A stretch of 64,000 bases of DNA from Arthrobacter sp. UNC362MFTsu5.1 (GCF_000685965.1 NZ_JMLE01000004.1:158342-222341), one strand, 5' to 3'. Positions 50,461 to 59,530 are shown, counted from the stretch's first letter. Program-made: numbers and translations. Notes: generated by a model not told the origin, from the sequence alone.

Positions 50461-52888
50461 AAGTGGGTGTGGGCGTGGCTAGGCCCGGTTCCGTCGGCGC
50501 TGCAGTGGGCTCAGCGGTGGTGGCCGGACTCTCCGTCACGGCGCCGCCGGTGACGGGCCCTGCCGGAACCGGTGCCGTCGTCGTTCCCGAGGGCGCCGGT
50601 GCCCCGCCGGTGGCGGAGGGGACGGGCGCCTGGCTTGACCCGGGCGCTGATTCGGACGGTCCGGGCACCGGAGTGGCCGTGGAGCTTGGCGTCGCGGACG
50701 TGGCGGTGCCCTTGGTGGCGCTGGGATCGTTCCGTACTATCTCCATGACTTGCTCCTTGAACGCGTCGAGGCGTCCCTGGATTTCGGAGAGCGGAACGTT
50801 TTGCAGGTTCCGCCCGAACTCGGCGATCTCAGCCCACAGCGCGTTGAGCCGGGCCATGCCGTCGTCGCTGAGCGGTCCATCCAACGTGAGCACCAGCTGG
50901 CTGGCCAGCGCATACGTGAGGCACCGGACGCAGTTGTAGTTCGCGGCAGCGGACAGGTTCTCCGGAACGACCACGTCCGCCTGGCCCACCATCAGCACCA
51001 CCTGGAAACCCACAGCGACGGCCGCGCAATCGGTGCAGCTGGCGAAGGCGTAGGCCTCGTTGGTGGTGTCCACAGGTTCGCCGTCCTCGGCCCAGACCAG
51101 GGCGAAGGCGACGTCGTACACCACCGAGCCGTCCTGCGTGTTGACCGCCAGAGCTTGGTTGTCGCCCTCTTCAGGGGCGGCCGGCTGGTCGAAGGGGAAA
51201 ACCCACGACGGCGGCGCGGCGGCCTCGCTGCCGGCGTTCGTGCTGCGGGTGGCGGCAGTGTCGGCGCGGGGGACCATGACCATGCTCAGCTGGGGCTGTT
51301 CCCGGGTGGGTTTCGCGGCACCGGCGGGCCACAACGCCACCGTCTTCCCGGCCCGGCCCTCACTCAGCTTTGTGGATGACGCCGTGGGGAACACCGCCGT
51401 CGTGACATCGGCCAGGGTGCCGCGTTCGTACGGCTGGACCGGCCGGTACGTGTCTGTTCCGGGCCACCAGGCCCAGGCCAGGCCGGCGGCAACAGCGGCG
51501 ACGACGGCCATCGCGGCACCGCGCTGGACTGCCTTGCCGCGGGTCTTCTGCCACAGCCCTGTTGTCAGCTGGCGGACCAGTCGCAGCAGGACGTAGAAGA
51601 TGCCCACCACGGGAAGCGCGACGGCGGCGATCGCCAGGGCGCGCACCGCGGCGCCCGCGATGTCACCGGCGGTGAGACTTTCGGTCAGTTGGGACTGCTG
51701 CTTCAGCACGCTTGCCCATGCTGTGCCCAGGAGCCTCGGCAGCGAGATCACCATCATTGCCAGGCTGAACAGCAGGAGCGGCACGGTGACCAGCACCCAG
51801 ATGGTCACAACGGCGCGCGCCCAGGGCTTGAGAACCTGCGCCTCCGGGTCGGTCCGGCGCCACGGCAGCAGCCCCAGCAGGGTCGGCTTGATGCGCTGGA
51901 AGAGGTCCGGCACACCGGTGGCGTCGGCCAGGATGTGGTAGCCGTCGAAGCGGACCAGGGGAAGCAGCTGGCGGACCATCTGCAGGATCTGGGTGACCAC
52001 CACCAGCAGCAGCGCATCAAAGCCGGTGGCCCACCAGGCACCCATGGTGGCCACGGCAACGATCGCGTTGAAATACAGCCCGCCCAGGTCCGTGCGGATC
52101 CGGCCGCCGCGGCCCAGCCGGTAGGAGTCCGTGACGTCGGTGAAGAATGCGGGCCAGATCAAGTACAGGCCTGCGCCCATGGCTCCCGGCGTGGCGCCGC
52201 CGCGGCGTGCGGCGGCAGCATGGCCAAACTCGTGGAAACCGGCGGACAGCACGGTCACAGCCAGGACCAGCAACACCAGGCCGGGGTTGGCGAAGGCGTC
52301 ATGCGTGGCCGAGCCGAGTCCCTTGACCATCAGCACCCACCAGCACGCGGCGATGAAGGCTGCGCACACTGCCACGATGACGAGCGGATTGAAGAGCACC
52401 GCAAACGGGGCGGTCAGTTTCCGTGTGCGGTCCGGATCGGTCACGGTGTACCGGAAGCGCATGCCCAGCAGCGGATCGGCCTTCTTCACTTCGGGCTGCG
52501 AACCGTCGGCCAGCCGGAGCAGCCCCAGCGGCAGCAGCTGCGAGCTGATCAGTGTGCGGACGTTGTCCGGGCTGACCAGCTTGCCGAACCTGGAACCGGC
52601 ATGGTCCGCAACCTCATCGACGCTGCGGTGGCCGTCGATCGCTTCCAGCACGAGGTACAGCAGTCGCGTGAGCTGGATGGCCTGCCCGTCGGCACGGCGT
52701 ACCAGTGACGGCGGCTCACGGTAGCCGGAGCCCTTCGTTTCGCCGATCAGCTCAATGCCGTCGGCGCGGACGGGAACGTCGGGCGAGGCGGCGGGCGTCC
52801 CGGATTCGTCCGTCAGCTGGCCTGCGGCGGGCGCGGAGGAAGCCGGCGGGCCGTCCAGCCGGGACGGCCCGCCGTGCACAGTGCTCAT
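50447..52888 (-). CDS. Membrane M50-type peptide metalloprotease with PqqD-like N-terminus
   Basis: An 813-residue protein. Residues 62-125 look like a PqqD-type peptide-binding winged helix (QAIQLTRLLYLVLEAIDGHR). The membrane core (165-500, about 9-10 TM) carries the zinc motif HEFGH at 219-223 and LVRFDGYHIL with Asp 315, the third ligand; this last motif is typical of M50-like proteases linked to peptide export. The outer domain has two Cys pairs, CTDC and CVRC, and a Pro/Thr/Ser tail of about 100 residues. It follows the repeat protein by 35 bases and probably acts on it. Pathway not recognised. The ATG overlaps a tiny ORF (TAATG). Confidence 0.82.
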   Translation of the reverse strand: MSTVHGGPSRLDGPPASSAPAAGQLTDESGTPAASPDVPVRADGIELIGETKGSGYREPPSLVRRADGQAIQLTRLLYLVLEAIDGHRSVDEVADHAGSRFGKLVSPDNVRTLISSQLLPLGLLRLADGSQPEVKKADPLLGMRFRYTVTDPDRTRKLTAPFAVLFNPLVIVAVCAAFIAACWWVLMVKGLGSATHDAFANPGLVLLVLAVTVLSAGFHEFGHAAAARRGGATPGAMGAGLYLIWPAFFTDVTDSYRLGRGGRIRTDLGGLYFNAIVAVATMGAWWATGFDALLLVVVTQILQMVRQLLPLVRFDGYHILADATGVPDLFQRIKPTLLGLLPWRRTDPEAQVLKPWARAVVTIWVLVTVPLLLFSLAMMVISLPRLLGTAWASVLKQQSQLTESLTAGDIAGAAVRALAIAAVALPVVGIFYVLLRLVRQLTTGLWQKTRGKAVQRGAAMAVVAAVAAGLAWAWWPGTDTYRPVQPYERGTLADVTTAVFPTASSTKLSEGRAGKTVALWPAGAAKPTREQPQLSMVMVPRADTAATRSTNAGSEAAAPPSWVFPFDQPAAPEEGDNQALAVNTQDGSVVYDVAFALVWAEDGEPVDTTNEAYAFASCTDCAAVAVGFQVVLMVGQADVVVPENLSAAANYNCVRCLTYALASQLVLTLDGPLSDDGMARLNALWAEIAEFGRNLQNVPLSEIQGRLDAFKEQVMEIVRNDPSATKGTATSATPSSTATPVPGPSESAPGSSQAPVPSATGGAPAPSGTTTAPVPAGPVTGGAVTESPATTAEPTAAPTEPGLATPTPTSTGG

Positions 52889-52923
52889 TAAGGCGTGCTC
52901 ATTGTGGTGTTTGTCTCCGGGCT

Positions 52924-53598
52924 CTACTGGCGGAGATCGGACTGCTGGTCAGCGGATGCGGTGGCTTCGCCGTCGATGTGCTGGCTGATGATGGCATCCT
53001 GCTGGGCCACGGCGAACGCGTCGCTGTCGATGGAACCGATGTTGGCAGCCACCGCCGCGTCGATCGGGGCGGCAACGTTCGCGTTGGCTGCAACTGCGCC
53101 GTTGATCGGAGCAGCGATGTCCGCGTCGGCGGCCAGATCCACGTTGACGTTCAGGAGGTCCCCGTCCAAGGCGGCGGAGGGATCCACCGGCAGGGCGCCG
53201 ACGTCGGTGGTTCCGCCAGCGGTGGTTCCGTCCGCCGCGCCGCTGCCGGCAGTGTCTGCGTCGGTTGTCTCAGGCGCCTGGTCAATAGTGCTGTCCTGCG
53301 TGGAGTCTGCCGTGGCATCAGCCGTGATGCCCTGATCGATGATCACGCCCTGGTCAGCAAGGGCCTGTGCCTCGGAACCGTACGAGAGGATGTTCGCGGA
53401 GGCCGCAGCGTCGATCGGGGCTGCCACGTTGGCGTTGGCTGCCACAGCGAGGTCGATAGGTGCTGCGGCGTTGATGCCCAGATCCAGGTCGGCGTTCAGG
53501 TCCAGGACGGAGGCTACTTCCTTATCCGGAAGCGCGGTGCCACCCTGTGCCATCAGTTCTTCGTCGGAAAGCGGTGTCAAGCCCTGTTCAGTGCTCAC
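52924..53598 (-). CDS. Repeat protein with double-glycine-like leader
   Basis: A 224-residue acidic protein. The likely start is GTG 53598, with TGGAG before it. The first 20 residues, MSTEQGLTPLSDEELMAQGG, look like a double-glycine peptide leader (LSxEEL...GG). The rest has no Cys and consists of two homologous blocks of about 68 residues (near 30-98 and 145-213), each with NANVAAPIDAA and flanking AAPI[DN]-AVAAN units, joined by a Thr/Asp/Gly linker. It lies just upstream of the M50-type protease. It may be a precursor or an exported structural protein; no function is known to me. Confidence 0.75.
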   Translation of the reverse strand: MSTEQGLTPLSDEELMAQGGTALPDKEVASVLDLNADLDLGINAAAPIDLAVAANANVAAPIDAAASANILSYGSEAQALADQGVIIDQGITADATADSTQDSTIDQAPETTDADTAGSGAADGTTAGGTTDVGALPVDPSAALDGDLLNVNVDLAADADIAAPINGAVAANANVAAPIDAAVAANIGSIDSDAFAVAQQDAIISQHIDGEATASADQQSDLRQ

Positions 53599-53828
53599 GA
53601 ATAACTCCAGTTCCGGCACGGGTTCTGCTGCCCCCAGTGAGCAGTTTCTAAACCGATGTGCCTAATGCCAGTCAATAGTAAGCATGATGATCATTATTTG
53701 GTAGCTATCCCGGCCGAGGCAGCCAATGCTCGGCGTTGACACCCCAGCCGGGGGCGGCCCACACTGGCGCTAAACCTACCTGGCGGCCGAGCCGTGCCGT
53801 CAGAAGGCGTGTCCGAGGAGTGCCCGCC

Positions 53829-54284
53829 ATGCCCGTCATCGAAGAAAGTGTGTTCATTGCCCGCCCGCCCCAGGAAGTGTTCGAGTTCCTGATCAGGAGC
53901 GAGAACATCCCCGTGTGGGATTCGTCCGTTGTCCAGGCCGAACAGGTGGGAGATGGTCCTGTCGGGGTGGGCACCCGGACCAAAGGCAGCAGCAAGGTAT
54001 TGGGCAGGCACTTCGACTGGGTCAGCGAAAACACCCACTTCGATCCGCCCAACAAGACGGTGATCCGGTCCGTTGAAGGCCAGTTCGACTTCACGATCAC
54101 CGACACCCTAGAGCCCGAGGGCGACGGGACCCGCCTCACCCACCGCATCGATGCAGGTTCAGGGCTCGGCGGGGTGTTCGGAAAACTGGCCGACCCCTTC
54201 GTGCAGAAGGCCCACACCCGGACGGTCCGCGCCAATCTGGAGACGCTCGCGGACCTGCTTGCCGAACACCCCGACGGCGGTTAA
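53829..54284 (+). CDS. SRPBCC family protein
   Basis: A 151-residue helix-grip protein: MPVIEESVFIARPPQEVFEF, NIPVWDSSVVQAEQV, then HFDWVSENTHFDPPNKTVIR and a C-terminal amphipathic helix. This is the third SRPBCC gene in the window, and they share the PPxxVF/VW pattern. Ligand unknown. GAGGAG before ATG 53829 decides the start. The gene ends 14 bases before a long inverted repeat that separates it from the S9 peptidase. Confidence 0.85.
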   Translation: MPVIEESVFIARPPQEVFEFLIRSENIPVWDSSVVQAEQVGDGPVGVGTRTKGSSKVLGRHFDWVSENTHFDPPNKTVIRSVEGQFDFTITDTLEPEGDGTRLTHRIDAGSGLGGVFGKLADPFVQKAHTRTVRANLETLADLLAEHPDGG

Positions 54285-54297
54285 CCCGCCCAGTAGC

Positions 54298-54361
54298 CCA
54301 TCGACTGCTCCGTAACGGCCGTTTAGGGGATCCAAAAGGGCCGTCACGGAGCAATCGATGG
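54298..54361. terminator. Long inverted repeat between convergent genes
   Basis: Arms of 23 bases (54298-54320 and 54339-54361; left arm CCATCGACTGCTCCGTAACG...) pair at 21 positions across an 18-base loop. It can act as a bidirectional terminator; the length is unusual. Confidence 0.65.
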
Positions 54362-54363
54362 AG

Positions 54364-56583
54364 TTACTTCAGCCCGGCCCCCGGCAGCAGTTCCACTGCG
54401 CCCACGGAGTCGGCCACGAAGGCGTAGTCCCAGGCACGTTCGCGCCACTGGACGTACCGGCCGGAGGCTCCGCCGTGGCCGCCGTCCATCTCGATCTTCA
54501 TGACGATCGGCTCGGACCCGGTGGAAACAGCACGGAGGGCCTGCACCCACTTGGCCGGCTCCACGTAAAGCACACGCGTGTCGTTGAAGGAGGTCACGGC
54601 GGCGATCTTCGGATAAGGCAGGGCGCCCACGTTCTCGTACGGCGTGTAGGACTTCATGTATGCGTACACCTCGGGGTCCGTGATCGGGTTGCCCCATTCC
54701 TCCCACTCGAGGGCGGACAGGGGCAGCTCCGGATCGAGGATGGTGGTCAGCGCGTCCACGAACGGCACGGCGGCCACAATCGCGGCGTACTTTTCCGGTG
54801 CCAGGTTGGCCACGGCGCCCATCAGCAGCCCGCCGGCGGAGCCGCCCATTGCCGCGATCCGGGACGGCGAAACCCACTCGGAACCAGCCAGCCAGTCTGT
54901 GGCCGCGATGAAGTCGGTGAACGTGTTCTTCTTGTGGAGCTTCTTGCCGTCCTCGTACCAGTGGCGGCCCAGCTCGCCGCCGCCGCGGATGTGCGCAATC
55001 ACGAACACAATCCCTCGGTCCAGCAGCGACAGCCGCGGGATGCCGAAGCCGGGGTCCATGCTCAGCTCGTAGGAGCCATAGCCGTACACCAGGCCGGCCG
55101 CGGAGGAATCGCGGGAAACGGATGCGTGCCGCAGCACCGACAGGGGAACCTTGGTGCCGTCGGCCGCCGTCGCCCATTCACGGGTGGCCACGTAGTCGGA
55201 GGGGGAGTAGCCGCCCAGCACCGGGCTTTCCTTGCGGAGCAGCAGCTCACCGGCCGGCTGAGCCGGAGTCGGCAGCACGAAGTCGTACACGCGGGACGGC
55301 GTGAAGTATGACGTGTAGCCCATCCGGATCACCGGCGCCTCATAGTCGGAGCCCGCCACACCGGCGGTGTACAGTTCCTCGTCGAACGCCGGCTCCACCG
55401 GGTCGCCCTGCTCTGCCGTGCCCAGGCCGGCCAGTGCCAGCACCTGCACGCGCTCGATGGTGTCCTTGCGGACGGACACAATCACGTGCGTGGACGTAAC
55501 GCCCGCGCCGTTGACGCGCACCTGGTCGGAATGTTCGACGACGGTGGTCCACTCCTGCTCGGCCAGCGGCCTGGTGAGCTCGGCCGGGTCCACCAGCGAC
55601 ACCATGGAGTTGATGGCATTGCGGTTGTGCGTCACCAGGATCTTCTCGGCGCCATCCAAGAGGAACGGTTCGGCCTCGTAGAGGACGCGTTCGTCGCGGG
55701 AAATCACGGTGCTGAGTCCGGCGTCGTAATCGTCGAAGCGGAGCAGCCGCGTCTCGCTGTACTCGGAGCAGCCGATGCTCAGCACGAGGTGACGACGGTC
55801 GGAGGCGAGGTCGAAGCCCAGCCACATGGCGACGTCGTCCTCCTGGTAAATCACCTCATCGTCGGTGACGGGCGTGCCCAGCACGTGGGACTTGACCTGG
55901 TAGGGGCGCCAGGCGTCGTCCACCACGGTGTAGAACAGGCGCGTGCCGTCGGGGGAGAAGGAGACGCCGTAGAAGATGTTCTCGATGACGTCCGGGAGCA
56001 TCTCGCCGGTGCGGAGGTCCTTGAAGCGCAGCGTGAAGCGTTCGTCGCCGGCGTTGTCCACCGCGTAGGCGTAAAGGTTGCCGTCAACGGTCACGGCGGT
56101 GCCGCCCACGGCGAAGAACGGCTTGCCTTCGGCTTCCACGTTGCAGTCCAGCAGGACTTCTTCACCGGGAAGTTCGACGCCGGCCTCCACCGCCGGGGGC
56201 GTCCAGTCGGCCACCGGGTCCCCGGTGTTCAGGGCCTTGACCCGGCACTGGATGCCGTACTCCTTGCCCTCCACGGAACGGGTGTAGTACCACCAGCCGT
56301 CCTTGCGGTTCGGGACGGACAGATCCGTCTCCTGGGTGCGGCCCTTGATTTCCTGGAAGATGGCCTCGCGGAGCGGTTCCTGGTGGGCGGTGACCGCTTC
56401 CTGATAGGCGTTCTCTGCCTTGAGGTGCTCCACCACGTCTTCGGAGTCCTTGGCCCGCAGCCATTCGTAGTTGTCCACGAAGGTGTCGCCGTGGTGGGTC
56501 CGTTCCGTGGGGATCTTCCTGGCTACGGGGGCGGCGGACGCAGGGGTGTGGTCGGCAGGGTGCTGCACTGGAGTCTGGGTCAT
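54364..56583 (-). CDS. S9 family prolyl oligopeptidase (oligopeptidase B-like)
   Basis: A 739-residue serine peptidase. An N-terminal seven-bladed propeller (about 60-430) filters substrates; the C-terminal alpha/beta hydrolase has the nucleophile in MGGSAGGLLMGA, the Asp near FNDTRVLYVEPAKW and the His in DGGHGGASGRY. HIRGGGELGRHWYEDGK is typical of oligopeptidase B (PtrB), which cuts after basic residues. No signal peptide, so it is cytoplasmic. ATG 56583 has TATATT six bases upstream and no Shine-Dalgarno, so it is probably leaderless. Confidence 0.94.
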   Translation of the reverse strand: MTQTPVQHPADHTPASAAPVARKIPTERTHHGDTFVDNYEWLRAKDSEDVVEHLKAENAYQEAVTAHQEPLREAIFQEIKGRTQETDLSVPNRKDGWWYYTRSVEGKEYGIQCRVKALNTGDPVADWTPPAVEAGVELPGEEVLLDCNVEAEGKPFFAVGGTAVTVDGNLYAYAVDNAGDERFTLRFKDLRTGEMLPDVIENIFYGVSFSPDGTRLFYTVVDDAWRPYQVKSHVLGTPVTDDEVIYQEDDVAMWLGFDLASDRRHLVLSIGCSEYSETRLLRFDDYDAGLSTVISRDERVLYEAEPFLLDGAEKILVTHNRNAINSMVSLVDPAELTRPLAEQEWTTVVEHSDQVRVNGAGVTSTHVIVSVRKDTIERVQVLALAGLGTAEQGDPVEPAFDEELYTAGVAGSDYEAPVIRMGYTSYFTPSRVYDFVLPTPAQPAGELLLRKESPVLGGYSPSDYVATREWATAADGTKVPLSVLRHASVSRDSSAAGLVYGYGSYELSMDPGFGIPRLSLLDRGIVFVIAHIRGGGELGRHWYEDGKKLHKKNTFTDFIAATDWLAGSEWVSPSRIAAMGGSAGGLLMGAVANLAPEKYAAIVAAVPFVDALTTILDPELPLSALEWEEWGNPITDPEVYAYMKSYTPYENVGALPYPKIAAVTSFNDTRVLYVEPAKWVQALRAVSTGSEPIVMKIEMDGGHGGASGRYVQWRERAWDYAFVADSVGAVELLPGAGLK

Positions 56584-56589
56584 TGACTC

Positions 56590-56595
56590 AATATA
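56590..56595 (-). promoter_or_regulatory. -10 element for leaderless S9 peptidase gene
   Basis: TATATT on the minus strand, six bases before ATG 56583. Confidence 0.55.
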
Positions 56596-57275
56596 TAAAG
56601 CTATTCCGCTGCGGGCACCCGCGTTCGCTACCGGGGGATAGAGTGGTCCGCTATCGCCGTGCGTAGCGCCCTGCACACCGCGTCACTTCTGCAACTTAAA
56701 GACAAGTAGTGGCCACTCACGCACAGGATGTTGGCGGTAAATAGTCTTTAGGAGTCGGTCGGCGGAGGACCTGGTCCCCCTGGGAACTCCCGCCAGTCCG
56801 ATACTTGGCCCGGACAACGTTTCCGGATCACGTTGAGCTGGGCCGGCGGTGACAAGCCTTCTGAGACCGAGGCTTCCCCAGGCGCCGCCGGCCCTTAGCT
56901 CACGTGAAGTGTCTCAGCCCCACGTAGGCGCCTTGCTCCCGTCTCATAACGAGGAGACGAAACAGTCACCGCTTCGCAGAGCCGAAAGAATAGGTGCAAA
57001 AGACCCTATTCGCCCCGACCCCGCATGGTGTCTTTTGAAGAATCGGGAACTCAAAGCAGAGCTCCTGAGAAGGAGTACATTTTCAGGCGGTTCCTGGCGA
57101 GGCCCAGGAGCCGTCGTAACGATTCTGTAGGACGCGCATTCTGTATGTCGCGTCGGATATTGGCCCGTATTACTGGGGGGCAACGGACTATTCTCGGGCA
57201 ACGGGATAGTCGGTGTCCGAGTGGATGTGCCACTATGCGCTGGTCTATGCCAGCGCCATCTCAGAGGTCAATCCC
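56596..57275. other. Long intergenic region before the secreted protein gene
   Basis: About 680 bases with no credible gene. It contains the inverted repeat GAATAGG/CCTATTC (56988-57011), and GGCAACGG twice (57179 and 57197) with a GACTAT/ATAGTC pair around the second. The high density of small structures suggests a long regulated 5' region for the gene at 57276, but I recognise no riboswitch class. Confidence 0.5.
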
Positions 57276-57830
57276 ATGAAGAAAATCATCAAACAACTCA
57301 TCATGCTTTTCACGGTTGTCCTGCTGGCTTTCACGGCAGGGGTGTCGGCTGCCCAGGCAGCTAGTCCGCATTTTAAGAAGGGCGGTTCGCCGGTCTGCAC
57401 CGTGAGCATCAGTGGATCTACGGCAACAACAACATGTAGGGCGGTCATCACCGGACTCGGCGGCGAAGACCTTCTTGCCACCGTCACGGTCAGCGGAGCT
57501 GCCGTGTACCAGTGCCAGAACGGCGGCGGAAACACTGCACCTGGACAGAACAAGGTGGTCATTGGTCCGGCCGTCGCTCCAACCTTCATTGACAGCAGCG
57601 CTATCAAGAACGGCAACCTCACGCTCAACACGCTCGCGGCAGTGCTGACGGCGCCGAGCACAGTAACCGGGGCCGAAGCTGGATGCCCGAATCCCAACTG
57701 GACCGGCGTCAACCCCGTGGTAACGGTGACGAGCATTACCCTTGTCATCGAACAGCCTCCGGGAACGGAAATCTTCAACTGCACGAAGACCGGTACCAAC
57801 CTGACCGGATCGGTGGCGCTCACCTGCTAA
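57276..57830 (+). CDS. Secreted protein of unknown function
   Basis: A 184-residue exported protein. The signal peptide is MKKIIKQLIMLFTVVLLAFT with cleavage near AAQAAS. The mature part of about 155 residues contains six Cys, probably in disulfides (VCTVSIS, TTCRAV, YQCQNGG, AGCPNPN, FNCTKTG, ALTC), and alternating Thr/Val strands, suggesting a beta-sandwich. No family recognised. AGAGGT precedes ATG 57276, which also begins the signal peptide. A long structured upstream region and a hairpin downstream frame it as a single-gene unit. Confidence 0.8.
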   Translation: MKKIIKQLIMLFTVVLLAFTAGVSAAQAASPHFKKGGSPVCTVSISGSTATTTCRAVITGLGGEDLLATVTVSGAAVYQCQNGGGNTAPGQNKVVIGPAVAPTFIDSSAIKNGNLTLNTLAAVLTAPSTVTGAEAGCPNPNWTGVNPVVTVTSITLVIEQPPGTEIFNCTKTGTNLTGSVALTC

Positions 57831-57867
57831 ACCAATCTCGCGGATAGCATGATTCCGCGGTACGCAG

Positions 57868-57912
57868 CCAGGCTCCAGTCACGGCCTCCTAGAGGCGTTG
57901 CCTGGAGCCTGG
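57868..57912. terminator. Bidirectional terminator between convergent genes
   Basis: CCAGGCTCCAG (57868-57878) pairs perfectly with CTGGAGCCTGG (57902-57912), with a nested GCCTC-CTA-GAGGC hairpin in the loop. Confidence 0.75.
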
Positions 57913-57917
57913 TTCCG

Positions 57918-58949
57918 TTATCGGGCGGAAGCGCCGGCCGGCACTAGCCCCGGCAGGAAGCGCACCAAGGCCACCATGCCGACGAGTTCCACCAGTGTCT
58001 GCGTCACCACCACCAAGGCGGCGAGGGCCAGCGGCTCCGGGAGCGCCAGTGCCAGCGGAAGCACCACCAGGGAATTGCGGGTGGCACCGCTGAACACCAC
58101 AGCCAGGGTGGCCGGGGCATCCAGCCGGGCAGCCCGGGCCGCGAGCAGGCCCAGCGGCACCATCACCAGCAGGAACGCGGCATACAGCGGCACCACGGCC
58201 ACCAGCGAACCCAGCTCAGAGCGCACGCCCGTGATCTGCGAACCCACCACCACGGCCAGCGTCACCATCATGAGCGGGACCATCAGGGCTGCCATAACGG
58301 CCATGACCCGCCGCCCGACGACGGCACGTCCGACGCCGGGAAGGTCACCTTCCCGGCCCGGCAAGGACCGTCCGGCAAGCCACTGCGTCAGTGCCGCCAA
58401 AGCCAGCGGGACAACGATGAGCCCCACCAAGGCCTGCACGAACGGTGCCGGGTCGATCGCGGACACCAGGCCCGGCCCCACGAACACCAGCAGATACACG
58501 GGGAGCAGGAGCATCTGGGCGAGCATCAGCACAGGTGCCGCGGCGAGCAGCCGGTTACTGGCCCCGCCCGCCAGGCCGGTGAACACGATCACGTAGTCGA
58601 CGCACGGCGTCAGCAGCACCAGCAGCATGCCCACCAGGAGTGCCTGGTCGTTGGCGACGAACCGGCTCAGCCCGAAAACCACAACGGGCACCACGGCGAA
58701 ATTGAGCACCAGCACGGCTGCCATGAAACGCAGGTCGCGCACGGCCTGCCCCAATGACGCGAACGGGATGCCCAGGAACGTGGCGTAGAGCAGCAGCCCC
58801 AGCACGGGATTGATGGCCAGCTCCAGGGCAGCGGCGCTACCGGGTGCCAGGAAACCCGCGGCCCCGCCGGCAACTATGGCGGCAAGATAAAGGCCGATCT
58901 GGCGGCGTTTCATCCATGCCACAAACGTCCCGGTCCTCACCGGCTCCAT
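57918..58949 (-). CDS. Acr3/bile acid:sodium symporter family transporter
   Basis: A 343-residue membrane protein with about ten TM helices. The motif LLTPCVDYVIVFTGLAGG, with a Cys in the discontinuous helix, is typical of Acr3-type arsenite permeases and BASS carriers; FSGATRNSLVVLPLALALP fits the second crossing region. No ars genes are nearby, so the substrate stays open. Start ATG 58949 keeps the first TM helix (IGLYLAAIVAGGAAGF) intact; ATG 58913 is possible too. Confidence 0.82.
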   Translation of the reverse strand: MEPVRTGTFVAWMKRRQIGLYLAAIVAGGAAGFLAPGSAAALELAINPVLGLLLYATFLGIPFASLGQAVRDLRFMAAVLVLNFAVVPVVVFGLSRFVANDQALLVGMLLVLLTPCVDYVIVFTGLAGGASNRLLAAAPVLMLAQMLLLPVYLLVFVGPGLVSAIDPAPFVQALVGLIVVPLALAALTQWLAGRSLPGREGDLPGVGRAVVGRRVMAVMAALMVPLMMVTLAVVVGSQITGVRSELGSLVAVVPLYAAFLLVMVPLGLLAARAARLDAPATLAVVFSGATRNSLVVLPLALALPEPLALAALVVVTQTLVELVGMVALVRFLPGLVPAGASAR

Positions 58950-59112
58950 CGTAGGCGAGTCATTACCCCACGCCGCAGCCGGCCACAACACCCCGTGCGG
59001 TTCATAACGCCACTCTTTCCGCATGTGACGCACAATGTTGCGTACGTCACATTCGCTCCCTAGGCTGATGGAGGTCGCAGCGTCGCGGCCATGCAGTGAA
59101 TAGGGGAAACAC

Positions 59113-59472
59113 TTGAACGACAAACTCAAGGTTTTAGTACGACTCGATCTCGATTGCGGACAGGCTGAAGTTGCCGCCCAAGGCCATGTGACGGCGAAAA
59201 GCCTCCAGGCCCTGTATGTGGTTGTGAAGAGGGCAAATCATTTGAAGGAAGGACTCCACCTGGTGGTGGATGTGAGCCACGCGCGTGTTGAGCCGGCTGC
59301 AATGGAGCAGCTGCAGGCATGTTCGGAATCGCACCACTTGCCGGCGTCCATTGATCCGCTTCAGGCGGAATGCAACATCAGCGTCCTGGCTCCCGCGCCG
59401 CCGGTTGCGGCGCACAAGGGTACGGAGAGGGCAACCCGACTCAGGAGCCGGGCCATGAGCCTCGCCGCGTAA
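59113..59472 (+). CDS. Small STAS-like protein
   Basis: A 119-residue protein starting at TTG 59113 behind AGGGGAAA. LKVLVRLDLDCGQAEVAAQG, then LQALYVVVKRANHLKEGLHL and VVDVSHARVEPAAMEQL follow the strand-helix-strand order of STAS/anti-sigma-antagonist proteins, although the usual DLSxxxxxDSSG phosphorylation motif reads DVSHARVEPAAM and lacks the Ser. The C-terminal 30 residues are basic. Classification is tentative. A hairpin follows. Confidence 0.65.
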   Translation: MNDKLKVLVRLDLDCGQAEVAAQGHVTAKSLQALYVVVKRANHLKEGLHLVVDVSHARVEPAAMEQLQACSESHHLPASIDPLQAECNISVLAPAPPVAAHKGTERATRLRSRAMSLAA

Positions 59473-59530
59473 GCGGCGGATCGCACCTCACCGGAACTCA
59501 CTTCACCGGAACGCACGACGGCGGAACGTT

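Noticed and set aside
50447..53598. Daptide or classical lanthipeptide cluster
   Set aside because: No modifying enzymes (aminotransferase, dehydratase, cyclase, radical SAM) or ABC exporter lie nearby; only the protease and the repeat protein are present.
56849..57130. 93-codon open frame in the long intergenic region
   Set aside because: No ribosome binding site and no recognisable protein features; overlapping small frames on both strands look equally good, as expected by chance.
56700..57275. c-di-AMP or other riboswitch before the secreted protein
   Set aside because: The conserved sequence blocks of the ydaO-type riboswitch could not be found, and other classes did not fit.
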